Assembly (NCBI GenBank): GCA_019057355.1
Contig: DXJM01000239.1
Span: forward strand, 1-5,330
DNA length: 5,330 nt
From: Promethearchaeota archaeon
Lineage (GTDB): Archaea > Asgardarchaeota > Lokiarchaeia > Sigyniarchaeales > SOKP01
Direction of reading: 5' to 3'
Part shown: in pieces, positions 1 through 5,203 of the stretch
Position numbering within the stretch: the stretch's first letter is position 1
Layout of the letters: every line of letters starts with the position of its first letter
Notes under the pieces: model-generated
Databases searched by the model: none
What the model was told of the DNA's origin: nothing
The model's input: only the letters and a program-made list of their open reading frames with translations
Program-made: the position numbers and the translations under genes

Positions 1-234
1 AAAGAAGGTGTCTTCTAATTGGGGATAAAGTGATACTATTATCATAAAAATAAAAGTTAGGGCGCTAGTTGTAGCAATGAACAATGCAATATTTCCCATT
101 ATTGAATTTGGTGTTAAACAAAACAATGAAATTAGCGTTATGCAAAGAAAAAAAAGTGAAGTATAAATCAAATGAGTATTATCAAAAATTTTATGAAAGG
201 TCTTTTCGAGTCTTTCTTTTATTGATATAAACAT
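1..234 (-). CDS. Partial membrane protein, N-terminal 78 residues, function unknown
   Basis: Reading leftward from an ATG at 234 the frame is open for 78 codons to the window edge, so the C-terminus is missing. The start is supported by an AAGGA Shine-Dalgarno sequence six bases upstream. Residues 1-20 are charged and amphipathic (MFISIKERLEKTFHKIFDNT). Two hydrophobic helices follow, about residues 22-41 (IYTSLFFLCITLISLFCL) and 47-70 (NIALFIATTSALTFIFMIIV), joined by a short Thr-Pro-Asn loop, then a charged segment begins (QLEDTFF). This suggests an integral membrane protein with its N-terminus in the cytosol. I do not recognise the family; the visible part is too short and too generic. It lies 128 bases downstream of the second cheR-like gene on the same strand but has its own ribosome binding site and possible TATA box, so it may be transcribed separately. 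The reading frame is well supported; the function is not assignable. Confidence 0.72.
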   Translation of the reverse strand, partial: MFISIKERLEKTFHKIFDNTHLIYTSLFFLCITLISLFCLTPNSIMGNIALFIATTSALTFIFMIIVSLYPQLEDTFF

Positions 235-240
235 GATTAA

Positions 241-245
241 TCCTT
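241..245 (-). promoter_or_regulatory. Shine-Dalgarno sequence of the left-edge membrane protein
   Basis: On the minus strand the sequence reads AAGGA with a six-base spacer before the ATG at 234. This matches the anti-SD of 16S rRNA and decides the start of the partial membrane protein. Confidence 0.6.
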
Positions 246-263
246 TTATAATGTTTATTAATT

Positions 264-271
264 CTTTTAAA
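264..271 (-). promoter_or_regulatory. Possible archaeal TATA box (TTTAAAAG)
   Basis: On the minus strand TTTAAAAG lies about 30 bases upstream of the ATG at 234, in the 128-base AT-rich gap between the cheR-like gene and the membrane protein. The form fits an archaeal TATA box. The expected transcription start about 26 bases downstream would fall very close to the SD, leaving almost no leader. A second run, TATATATA near 332-339, is an alternative with a leader of about 70 bases. In such AT-rich DNA either could be chance. Confidence 0.2.
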
Positions 272-362
272 TTCCAAATTACTATTTATTAATTGATTGG
301 ATTTCATAATTTAAAAATATATCATTGTCTTATATATATCATCTGATATAAATGGATTATAA

Positions 363-1325
363 CTAAATATTGCTAAATGCATCTTTCATGTAAATGTGAT
401 GTGTCGGATCGACCATTTTTAAATCTCCTTCTTGTTCAAACAACGATTCAGATTTTCCCAAAACTAACAGTCCACCATTATTTAGCTGTTGTTCAAGAGT
501 TCTTATAAATCTTGTTCTATTCTCGATGTTAAAATAAATTAATAGATTACGGCAAAAGATCAAGTCAAATTTCCACGAGTAGAGATGAATTTTAGTGATA
601 TCTTCATTAAGGAGTGTTATGCTATCCCTTATTTTAGGAGATAAATAGTACTCATTTCCTATTGGTGTGGATTTTTCCTTGAAATATTTAGTTTCAAAAT
701 AATTGGACATGAATTTTATTGATTCTTCTGTATAGATTCCCCTTTTTGCAGTTTCAATTGCAAATTTATCTATATCTGATGCAACAATTTCAAATCTTGA
801 AAAAGTAGGAAAACTATTTCGAATGTTATCAAGAAGCATTGCTAAAGAATAGGGTTCTTCTCCTGTTGCACATGCACAAGACCAGATGTAGAGCGGTAAT
901 TTAACTCTTTTTGAATTGTTAATCTTATTATAAAGAGAAGTTTTTCTGAGATTCGAAAATAACATTTTACTATGTTTTATCTCTTGTCCTGCAATTTTTG
1001 TTCTTAGTGGTAATTTTTCAGGAGATTCCGGGATTCTTGGTCTTAAATATTTTAAAAAATCCTCATCGTTAGAATCCAATGATTGGAGTACTATTTTTTG
1101 AATTGTAGCATAGACATCCCAATCCCTGAAAAAATATGTATAATTAATATGAAAGCTCTCAACAAATCTCTTTAGTTCGTTGACATTTGATAATAAATAC
1201 GAATTGTATTTTTCGAGATTTTCACAATTGATTCTTATCATTCTTGCCTGAATTCTTCTTAATATAAACGTGCGACGATAATATCCTAAATTTAAACCTG
1301 TTTTATGCTTTAATAATGAAATCAA
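363..1325 (-). CDS. CheR-like SAM-dependent methyltransferase (downstream paralogue); 5' end probably extends to about 1374 across a frame break
   Basis: CheR enzymes methylate glutamates of chemoreceptors using S-adenosylmethionine in the cytosol. From a TTG at 1325 the protein has 320 residues. In order it shows: the N-terminal domain with YYRRTFILRRIQARM (15-29); INYTYFFRD (60-68), where the FFR arginine is essential in known CheR; a basic linker (about 70-145); the SAM-binding motif IWSCACATGEEPYS (147-160); the SDID acidic loop (183-186); a beta-subdomain (about 198-235); EDITK (241-245), with Asp where enterobacterial CheR has Asn; CRNLLIYF (258-265); and GKSESLF (290-296). The TTG is probably not the true start. 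The frame stays open to 1367 and reads IKIDEQSFQA, matching IIIDEKDYKI of the upstream paralogue, but no ATG, GTG or TTG lies in that stretch. An ATG at 1374 is one base out of frame. The gene follows its paralogue by about 54-100 bases and is probably co-transcribed. The target protein is unknown. Confidence 0.9.
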   Translation of the reverse strand: MISLLKHKTGLNLGYYRRTFILRRIQARMIRINCENLEKYNSYLLSNVNELKRFVESFHINYTYFFRDWDVYATIQKIVLQSLDSNDEDFLKYLRPRIPESPEKLPLRTKIAGQEIKHSKMLFSNLRKTSLYNKINNSKRVKLPLYIWSCACATGEEPYSLAMLLDNIRNSFPTFSRFEIVASDIDKFAIETAKRGIYTEESIKFMSNYFETKYFKEKSTPIGNEYYLSPKIRDSITLLNEDITKIHLYSWKFDLIFCRNLLIYFNIENRTRFIRTLEQQLNNGGLLVLGKSESLFEQEGDLKMVDPTHHIYMKDAFSNI

Positions 1326-1374
1326 TGCTTGAAATGATTGTTCATCTATTTTAATTCTGATTGAAATTCACCAT
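1326..1374 (-). other. Probable missing N-terminus of the downstream CheR paralogue, with a one-base frame break
   Basis: In frame with the methyltransferase, codons from 1367 to 1326 read ISIRIKIDEQSFQA and continue into LISLLKHKTGLNL, directly after a TGA at 1370-1368. The upstream paralogue begins MSHIENIIIDEKDYKILLELLKSKTGLNF, so the coding signal clearly passes the TTG at 1325. The nearest ATG (1374-1372) opens MVNFNQN and then stops. Removing one base between about 1371 and 1354 joins that ATG to IKIDEQ and places IDE at residues 9-11 (MVNFNQIKIDEQ), close to residues 8-11 of the paralogue (IIDE); the joined protein would be about 336 residues. Alternatives are a sequencing error, a real frameshift, or initiation at a rare codon such as ATT (1367-1365). 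Confidence 0.6.
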
Positions 1375-1428
1375 TAATTTTGTTGAAAAGATATATCATC
1401 ATGTTTTTTTTGATTGAAATTTATACTT

Positions 1429-2469
1429 TTAAAATAATTTTGAATGTGTTTTAATGTAAATATGATTTCTTGAATCAATTTGCTTTAATGTCCCAAAAGA
1501 ATCAAATAAAGTTTCAGTCTTTCCCAATATTAACAATCCATTCTCTGCCAGGTGTCTATCAATAATTTTCAAGAACTGATGCCGATTTTCTCTATTGAAA
1601 TAAATGAACAAATAACGACAGAAGATAATATCGTATTTTTCATTGGATTTGGCATGTCCTTTAGTTACATCTTCTTGAATGAATTCTACTTTATTTTTTA
1701 TAGCATCTTTAATAGTATTATAATATCCGAATTGAACTTTTTTTTTTGTAAAATATTTCCACTCAAAATAATCAGATATTTCTTTCATTGATTCATCCGA
1801 ATATATACCCATTTTTGCTTTTTCAATTGCTTCTGCAGCTATATCAGAAGCGACAATTTTATAAGGGGGAAAATTAGGTATTTGCTGTTCAAGATTATTT
1901 AAAATCATTGCAATAGAATAAGGTTCTTCTCCTGTTGCACACGGACAAGACCAAATTTTAATGGTATTTCTTTCGTTTCTCGGTTTTTTTAATTTTTGGT
2001 AAAATGAAAGGCGGTCAAGAAATATAAATATATCTATATAACTCATATCAGGTTTACTAGAAACTTCATTTAATTTCATTTGATTTCGAGCGTAATGACG
2101 TTTAGAACGAAACTTGGCAATTTTTTGAGAACTTGGCCGGATATGACTTTGAATCTCACCCTTCCTCACATTTAATCCATCCAAGAACATCTCTTGAAAA
2201 GTTTCAAAAACATCGTAATCACGAAAGAAAAAAGTATAATTAATCGTAAATCCTTCAAGAAAATTTTTGATTTCGTTATCATTTACGGTAAGGTAATTGT
2301 AATAATCTTTGCTAGTCCAACAATTAACCCTTATCATTCGGGATTTTATCCGTTTTTCTATAAAATTCCTTCTATAATAGTGAAAATTTAATCCTGTTTT
2401 ACTTTTTAATAATTCAAGCAAAATTTTATAATCTTTTTCATCGATTATGATGTTCTCGATGTGTGACAC
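1429..2469 (-). CDS. CheR-like SAM-dependent methyltransferase (upstream paralogue)
   Basis: This is a 346-residue CheR-family protein expected to transfer methyl groups from SAM to glutamate side chains of a signalling protein in the cytosol. Domains in order: N-terminal helical domain (about 8-95) with YYRRNFIEKRIKSRM (31-45) and INYTFFFRD (76-84); an enlarged basic linker (about 95-168) rich in Arg and Lys; IWSCPCATGEEPYS (172-185), the SAM-binding loop; SDI (208-210); GIY (221-223) opening the beta-subdomain; EDVTK (266-270); CRYLFIYF (284-291); and GKTETLF (316-322). Length exceeds the roughly 280 residues usual for CheR because of the linker. The CRN asparagine is replaced by Tyr, unlike its downstream paralogue. 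The start is a GTG with no SD; upstream in-frame codons to a stop at 2496 hold no ATG. A run of ten A encodes the Lys triplet at 242-244. The two paralogues look roughly 40-45% identical by eye. No other chemotaxis gene is nearby. Confidence 0.92.
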   Translation of the reverse strand: MSHIENIIIDEKDYKILLELLKSKTGLNFHYYRRNFIEKRIKSRMIRVNCWTSKDYYNYLTVNDNEIKNFLEGFTINYTFFFRDYDVFETFQEMFLDGLNVRKGEIQSHIRPSSQKIAKFRSKRHYARNQMKLNEVSSKPDMSYIDIFIFLDRLSFYQKLKKPRNERNTIKIWSCPCATGEEPYSIAMILNNLEQQIPNFPPYKIVASDIAAEAIEKAKMGIYSDESMKEISDYFEWKYFTKKKVQFGYYNTIKDAIKNKVEFIQEDVTKGHAKSNEKYDIIFCRYLFIYFNRENRHQFLKIIDRHLAENGLLILGKTETLFDSFGTLKQIDSRNHIYIKTHSKLF

Positions 2470-2505
2470 CTTTTTTATGTGAATGAGCGCTTTTTAATAA
2501 ATATC

Positions 2506-2539
2506 GTCAATTATAAAATCTCACTCTCCAACAATTGAC
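2506..2539. promoter_or_regulatory. Inverted repeat overlapping a TATA-like box upstream of the CheR pair
   Basis: GTCAATT (2506-2512) and AATTGAC (2533-2539) are exact inverted copies, separated by 20 bases. On the minus strand TTTTATAA (2518-2511) lies at one arm. A transcription start about 26 bases downstream would fall near 2489 and give a leader of about 20 bases before the GTG at 2469. The arrangement fits a promoter with a dimeric operator. Seven-base arms can arise by chance in AT-rich DNA, so this is tentative. Confidence 0.3.
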
Positions 2540-2578
2540 ATCTCTATAATAATTATATCTGAATTTATATCTTGGTAA

Positions 2579-3427
2579 TTAGGTGAATCTGCAAAATACA
2601 TCTTCTATAGGCAACCCAATGATCTGAATTTTGTTTAAATTAGCAACCCCCAATCCTTTTTCTTCTGCAAATTTTAAATATTTTGGAGAATAGCCAATAA
2701 TAGCGCTTCCCACGCAATCAACTGCCACGGGGTCTTCTCCCGCAATTATTAGATCCATCTTCACGGGAGATCCACCAATTTCATATCCATCAGATCCAAT
2801 AATACCATCTATAATTTGGAATTTCATTTTTGGACGAAAAAGAGAGGTCAGATCAGCAATTTTTTCATGAATGTTTGAATGCATTATTCCTTTAGGTAAA
2901 AGAGCACCCATCATATTTTTCATGCTGAGAGTCGTCCCTACCATTGAATGGGTCTTTAATGATGGCACGGAAATAATACAAGAAACTTCATTTATAATCT
3001 TTGCGATATTAACCGATTTCAGAAATAGCGGATCTTGTATTTTCACATTATTTATCCGTTCATCTTGATTTAAATCAGCCACGGTTACCCCATATTCTTC
3101 GAGTCGATAAATATCGTTCAATTCCATTGTTTTCTGCGTGCTGCTTGTCTGACCGCTGCTTGTCTGACCGCCATCTGCGACAATTAGTTTTTCAGCTGCA
3201 ATATTTGATACTTCTATAAGATACTTTATTATACCTTCAAGAGTATCCGTTGATGTAACATTTCCGGTATTGGAGTTATCATCACAGACCCAATTAGGTT
3301 TGATTAAAATCTTCTTTTCCGCATTAGTAATTAATGTGTTTAATGGAACAATTGATAGCGTCCTAATAACAATATCTTGATTTGATTCTTGAGGTTTCTT
3401 CTTAAGGATATAAACTTTTGTTTTCAT
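2579..3427 (-). CDS. DUF362 family protein
   Basis: This 282-residue protein fits the DUF362 family (PF04015) over nearly its whole length. Recognisable segments are ILIKPNWVCD (40-49), TSTDTLEGIIKYLIE (58-72), the VADGG strand-loop (83-87), SVPSLKTHSMVGTTLSMKNMMGALLPKG (153-180), the His-containing segment at 183-187, IIDGIIGSDGYEIGG (205-219), and AGEDPVAVDCVGSAIIGYSP (229-248). The function of the family is not firmly known. Some relatives are fused to ferredoxin domains, but no Cys-rich cluster is present here. No signal peptide or membrane helix is seen, so it is probably cytosolic. The ATG start has an AGGA seven bases upstream. The loop after VADGG carries GQTSS twice, from an exact 15-bp tandem duplication. 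It lies 109 bases upstream of the cheR-like pair on the same strand; the gap contains a possible promoter, so it need not be one transcript. Confidence 0.9.
   Translation of the reverse strand: MKTKVYILKKKPQESNQDIVIRTLSIVPLNTLITNAEKKILIKPNWVCDDNSNTGNVTSTDTLEGIIKYLIEVSNIAAEKLIVADGGQTSSGQTSSTQKTMELNDIYRLEEYGVTVADLNQDERINNVKIQDPLFLKSVNIAKIINEVSCIISVPSLKTHSMVGTTLSMKNMMGALLPKGIMHSNIHEKIADLTSLFRPKMKFQIIDGIIGSDGYEIGGSPVKMDLIIAGEDPVAVDCVGSAIIGYSPKYLKFAEEKGLGVANLNKIQIIGLPIEDVFCRFT
3140..3169. repeat. Perfect tandem duplication of 15 bp inside the DUF362 gene
   Basis: GCTGCTTGTCTGACC occurs at 3140-3154 and again, without a mismatch, at 3155-3169. On the coding strand each unit encodes Gly-Gln-Thr-Ser-Ser, so the frame is kept and residues 87-96 are GQTSSGQTSS. 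The unit is richer in G and C than its surroundings. It falls in a loop after the VADGG motif, where extra residues are likely to be tolerated. Confidence 0.9.
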
Positions 3428-3736
3428 GCTAATTTCCTATTATCTCAAGATTTCAGTTCTAATTTCCTTAGGGATTTTTTCAGTTGCATGTCTAGGTATT
3501 AATATTACTTGATCTTATTTTATTATTATTCAAATATTTTATAATTATTTCAAGTTTGTATTTAGAACAGGTTTAAAGGAGCCATCTAATACATTTTTGC
3601 AGTAATCTTCGGAATAAAGTAGCATTTAATCGATTATGTTAATTATTTAAGCCTAATCAAAATTTTTGCTCTTTGTGATTAGTTTCAATAAAATTACAAT
3701 TACTAATCTTCTAATCCGTTTATTTTCTGAATTAGA
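3428..3736. other. 309-base intergenic gap, AT-rich, no gene found
   Basis: Both strands are broken by frequent stops; I found no convincing coding frame or RNA gene. Near the SD of the DUF362 gene there are many A/T runs that could serve as a promoter, but none stands out. At the right side, GATTAGT (3677-3683) and ACTAATC (3702-3708) form a seven-base inverted repeat with an 18-base loop, about 29 bases past the stop of the 82-residue gene; CTAATC also occurs at 3653 and 3711. This might be a 3'-end structure or chance. A 20-base stretch at 3561 resembles the 3' end of the 82-residue gene at 3731 (about 15 of 20 matching), but translation shows no related protein. Confidence 0.5.
3433..3438 (-). 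promoter_or_regulatory. Shine-Dalgarno sequence of the DUF362 gene
   Basis: The minus strand reads AGGAAA, with the AGGA core seven bases from the ATG at 3427. It supports that ATG as the start. Confidence 0.5.
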
Positions 3737-3985
3737 TCAGGTTTGAATGGTTTTTTCAGCTAATATATAGTTCCCTTTTTTTCCCGCGTAAGAACTAATT
3801 ACTTTTATCATCATACTATCGCATAGAGCCCACCTATCACCAGGTTTTTTGCAACCCTCCTGGACCAATTCAATCATAAATTCGTCAAAATACCTCCAAG
3901 AATGATTTAAAAAGAGAAATGCCGCAAATTTTTCATCATTTACATTCTTTACAATATCTTTCTTTTTATGAAATCTTAATTCCAT
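3737..3985 (-). CDS. Hypothetical 82-residue protein
   Basis: An ATG at 3985 opens an 82-codon frame ending in TGA. I do not recognise the family. The protein looks soluble: a basic N-terminus (MELRFHKKKDIVKNV), a mixed hydrophobic-aromatic centre (FAAFLFLNHSWRYFDEFMIELV, about 20-41) that could form an amphipathic helix, a segment with two Cys (45 and 55) and GDRW (49-52), then a second possible helix (56-66) and a Lys-Gly-rich turn. No Cys pair spacing typical of a zinc finger is seen. There is no SD, and the nearest TATA-like box (CTTTAAATT, 4004-3996) sits too close for the usual spacing, so a downstream start is possible. The composition (Trp, Cys, His, Met and balanced charge) looks like real protein and not translated AT-rich noise. 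It stands alone, divergent from the membrane protein at 4187. Confidence 0.5.
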   Translation of the reverse strand: MELRFHKKKDIVKNVNDEKFAAFLFLNHSWRYFDEFMIELVQEGCKKPGDRWALCDSMMIKVISSYAGKKGNYILAEKTIQT

Positions 3986-4037
3986 AACTTAGTAGAATTT
4001 AAAGTGGTGGAAGTTAGAATTTGATTCTGGTAAGAAT

Positions 4038-4053
4038 TTCCTCTTGAGAGGAA
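4038..4053. promoter_or_regulatory. 16-bp dyad in the divergent intergenic region
   Basis: TTCCTCT (4038-4044) and AGAGGAA (4047-4053) are exact inverted copies with only TG between them. The two-base centre is too small for a good RNA hairpin, so a DNA-binding dimer site is more likely than a terminator. It lies between the divergent genes starting at 3985 and 4187 and overlaps the beginning of a strong SD-like AAGGAGGGG. Confidence 0.4.
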
Positions 4054-4060
4054 GGAGGGG
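4052..4060 (+). promoter_or_regulatory. Strong Shine-Dalgarno-like sequence AAGGAGGGG
   Basis: AAGGAGG (4052-4058) is a full match to the canonical SD, followed by two more G. It is the longest SD match in the window. The next plausible start codon is TTG at 4064, with five bases between, an ideal spacing. It is much too far (over 120 bases) from the start of the 322-residue gene to serve it. Confidence 0.4.
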
Positions 4061-4063
4061 CAT

Positions 4064-4156
4064 TTGAATCAATTTATCTTAATTATATGGACATGCTTGT
4101 CTATCATAATTGAAAAACCTAAATGTTTATATTCACATAGATTCAATTCTAAATAG
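4064..4156 (+). CDS. Possible small ORF, 30 residues, hydrophobic N-terminus
   Basis: From TTG at 4064 to TAG at 4154-4156 the frame encodes 30 residues: a hydrophobic stretch (MNQFILIIWTCLSIII, 1-16) followed by a basic tail with two His, two Lys and two Arg or Lys near the end. It could be a tiny membrane peptide or a leader peptide. Its only support is the very good SD at the right spacing. It is in the same frame as the 322-residue membrane protein downstream but is separated from it by TAG (4154) and TAA (4166). It may equally be a chance frame next to a purine-rich operator. Confidence 0.25.
   Translation: MNQFILIIWTCLSIIIEKPKCLYSHRFNSK
4126..4133 (+). promoter_or_regulatory. Possible TATA box (TTTATATT) for the 322-residue membrane protein
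   Basis: TTTATATT would place a transcription start near 4156, leaving about 30 bases of A-rich leader before the TTG at 4187. The box also lies inside the possible small ORF, so both cannot easily be the main expression signal. Confidence 0.25.
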
Positions 4157-4186
4157 ATTAAAAATTAAAAATATCTTGGTCTTATT

Positions 4187-5155
4187 TTGTACTTTCCACA
4201 TTATAGAGAGATATACTTTTTGTTTTATGTTATTTCCAATCTTATTGCTTTTCAAGTTTTATTTTACATAATTTACAAGATTGTGGCGATTCGTAAGATT
4301 AAATTTCTAACCTACTATATATTATTACCATTAGTTTTATTATTATCATTTGAAACCTTACTTTCTACCATTATAATGCACTCTATTTTCGCTCTAACTG
4401 ATCCCTATTATCTTGAGGTATTACGCTTTATTTCCCTCACTATGCTAGTGATAATTTTAAGCTTATCTATGGTTAGCATCTTGTTTAACATAGTAAAAGT
4501 CAACCCTTCTATAAAGAGAATTAAAATAAAACTAATTCCAATGATAATCGGTCAGATATTGATAAATTTGGCATTATTCTTAGATCTTTTCATTCCTTTT
4601 AATTATATTTCTATAATCTCTTTTGCTGGAGGATATTTATTAATTTTTTTCATGATTTACCATGGGAGTATATTAGATATATTTTTACAAATTAGAGGAA
4701 ACGAATCATTAAAGGAATTGTACATAATAAATGCTAGAGACCTTACTTGTTTATACCATTACAATTTCACTCAAAAAAGACAATTAAAGAATAATCAAAA
4801 TAATTTACCCATTAAATCAGATCAGACCTCAGGAGACGAGTTTTTTTCATATGGAATTGAGGGAATTCAAAAGATTCTCGCAAGAATTACTCAAGATCAA
4901 GAAGAGAAAATTCAGTCCATCTCACAAGAGAATTCCGTATTGTTATTAGAGCATGGATCTAAGCAATACATACCTTTGACTTATGTTTTAATTGCAGAGA
5001 AAGGGCAAAAAAACTTAAGAATTCACATAAACAATTTTAAAAATTATTTTGAATCATCCTATAAGGAAATTTTAATGAATTTTGACCAGCTAAAAGGAAA
5101 TCAAAAGCTAATATTTGGTAGTTTTGATATTTTAATCAATGATATCATAAAATAA
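4187..5155 (+). CDS. Five-helix membrane protein with a cytosolic longin/roadblock-like tail
   Basis: This 322-residue protein starts at TTG; the frame is open only to 4169 upstream and has no ATG, GTG or other TTG there, so this start, or a leaderless one, is the best choice. Five hydrophobic helices lie at about 9-31, 42-66, 79-103, 114-134 and 138-160, with Lys/Arg-rich loops at 31-39 and 104-115. The soluble part (about 172-322) begins LKELYIINARDLTCLYHYNF (175-194), passes a polar linker (195-218), then FFSYGIEGIQKILARI (219-234), two strands (247-256 and 263-271), a long helix (277-297) and a final helix. I infer a longin- or roadblock-like sensor fold from the YII-D-LYHYNF strand pair, the GI.GI helix and the strand-strand-helix ending, a layout often seen in Asgard archaeal proteins. 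It probably senses or scaffolds at the membrane; no enzyme motif is visible. It is divergent from the 82-residue gene. Confidence 0.8.
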   Translation: MYFPHYREIYFLFYVISNLIAFQVLFYIIYKIVAIRKIKFLTYYILLPLVLLLSFETLLSTIIMHSIFALTDPYYLEVLRFISLTMLVIILSLSMVSILFNIVKVNPSIKRIKIKLIPMIIGQILINLALFLDLFIPFNYISIISFAGGYLLIFFMIYHGSILDIFLQIRGNESLKELYIINARDLTCLYHYNFTQKRQLKNNQNNLPIKSDQTSGDEFFSYGIEGIQKILARITQDQEEKIQSISQENSVLLLEHGSKQYIPLTYVLIAEKGQKNLRIHINNFKNYFESSYKEILMNFDQLKGNQKLIFGSFDILINDIIK

Positions 5156-5203
5156 TGGTGATAACAAATAAATTTTCTTGTATATTATCCGATAACAGGG
5201 GAT

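Noticed and set aside
300..345. TATATATA runs as a repeat array or origin
   Set aside because: They are short, irregular and typical of the background composition; no spaced iterons or flanking replication genes are seen.
1552..1791. 79-codon plus-strand frame
   Set aside because: It lies entirely opposite the CheR-like gene with strong motifs on the minus strand; its Phe/Ile-rich translation is the mirror of AT-rich coding DNA.
2194..2391. 65-codon plus-strand frame
   Set aside because: It is antisense to the N-terminal domain of the upstream CheR-like gene and shows no protein-like motifs.
2871..3068. 65-codon plus-strand frame
   Set aside because: It is antisense to the conserved core of the DUF362 gene, whose family match is clear.
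3677..3708. GATTAGT/ACTAATC inverted repeat as a terminator
   Set aside because: The stem is only seven weak base pairs with an 18-base loop and has no following T-run on the minus strand, so a terminator call is not justified.
3561..3740. Two similar 20-base stretches (3561 and 3731) suggesting a decayed copy of the 82-residue gene
   Set aside because: Only about 15 of 20 bases match, and translating the left copy in all minus-strand frames gives no related peptide and early stops.
4154..4187. Read-through of the TAG at 4154 joining the small ORF to the 322-residue protein
   Set aside because: Although in the same frame, a second stop (TAA at 4166) intervenes, so simple TAG recoding would not produce a fusion.
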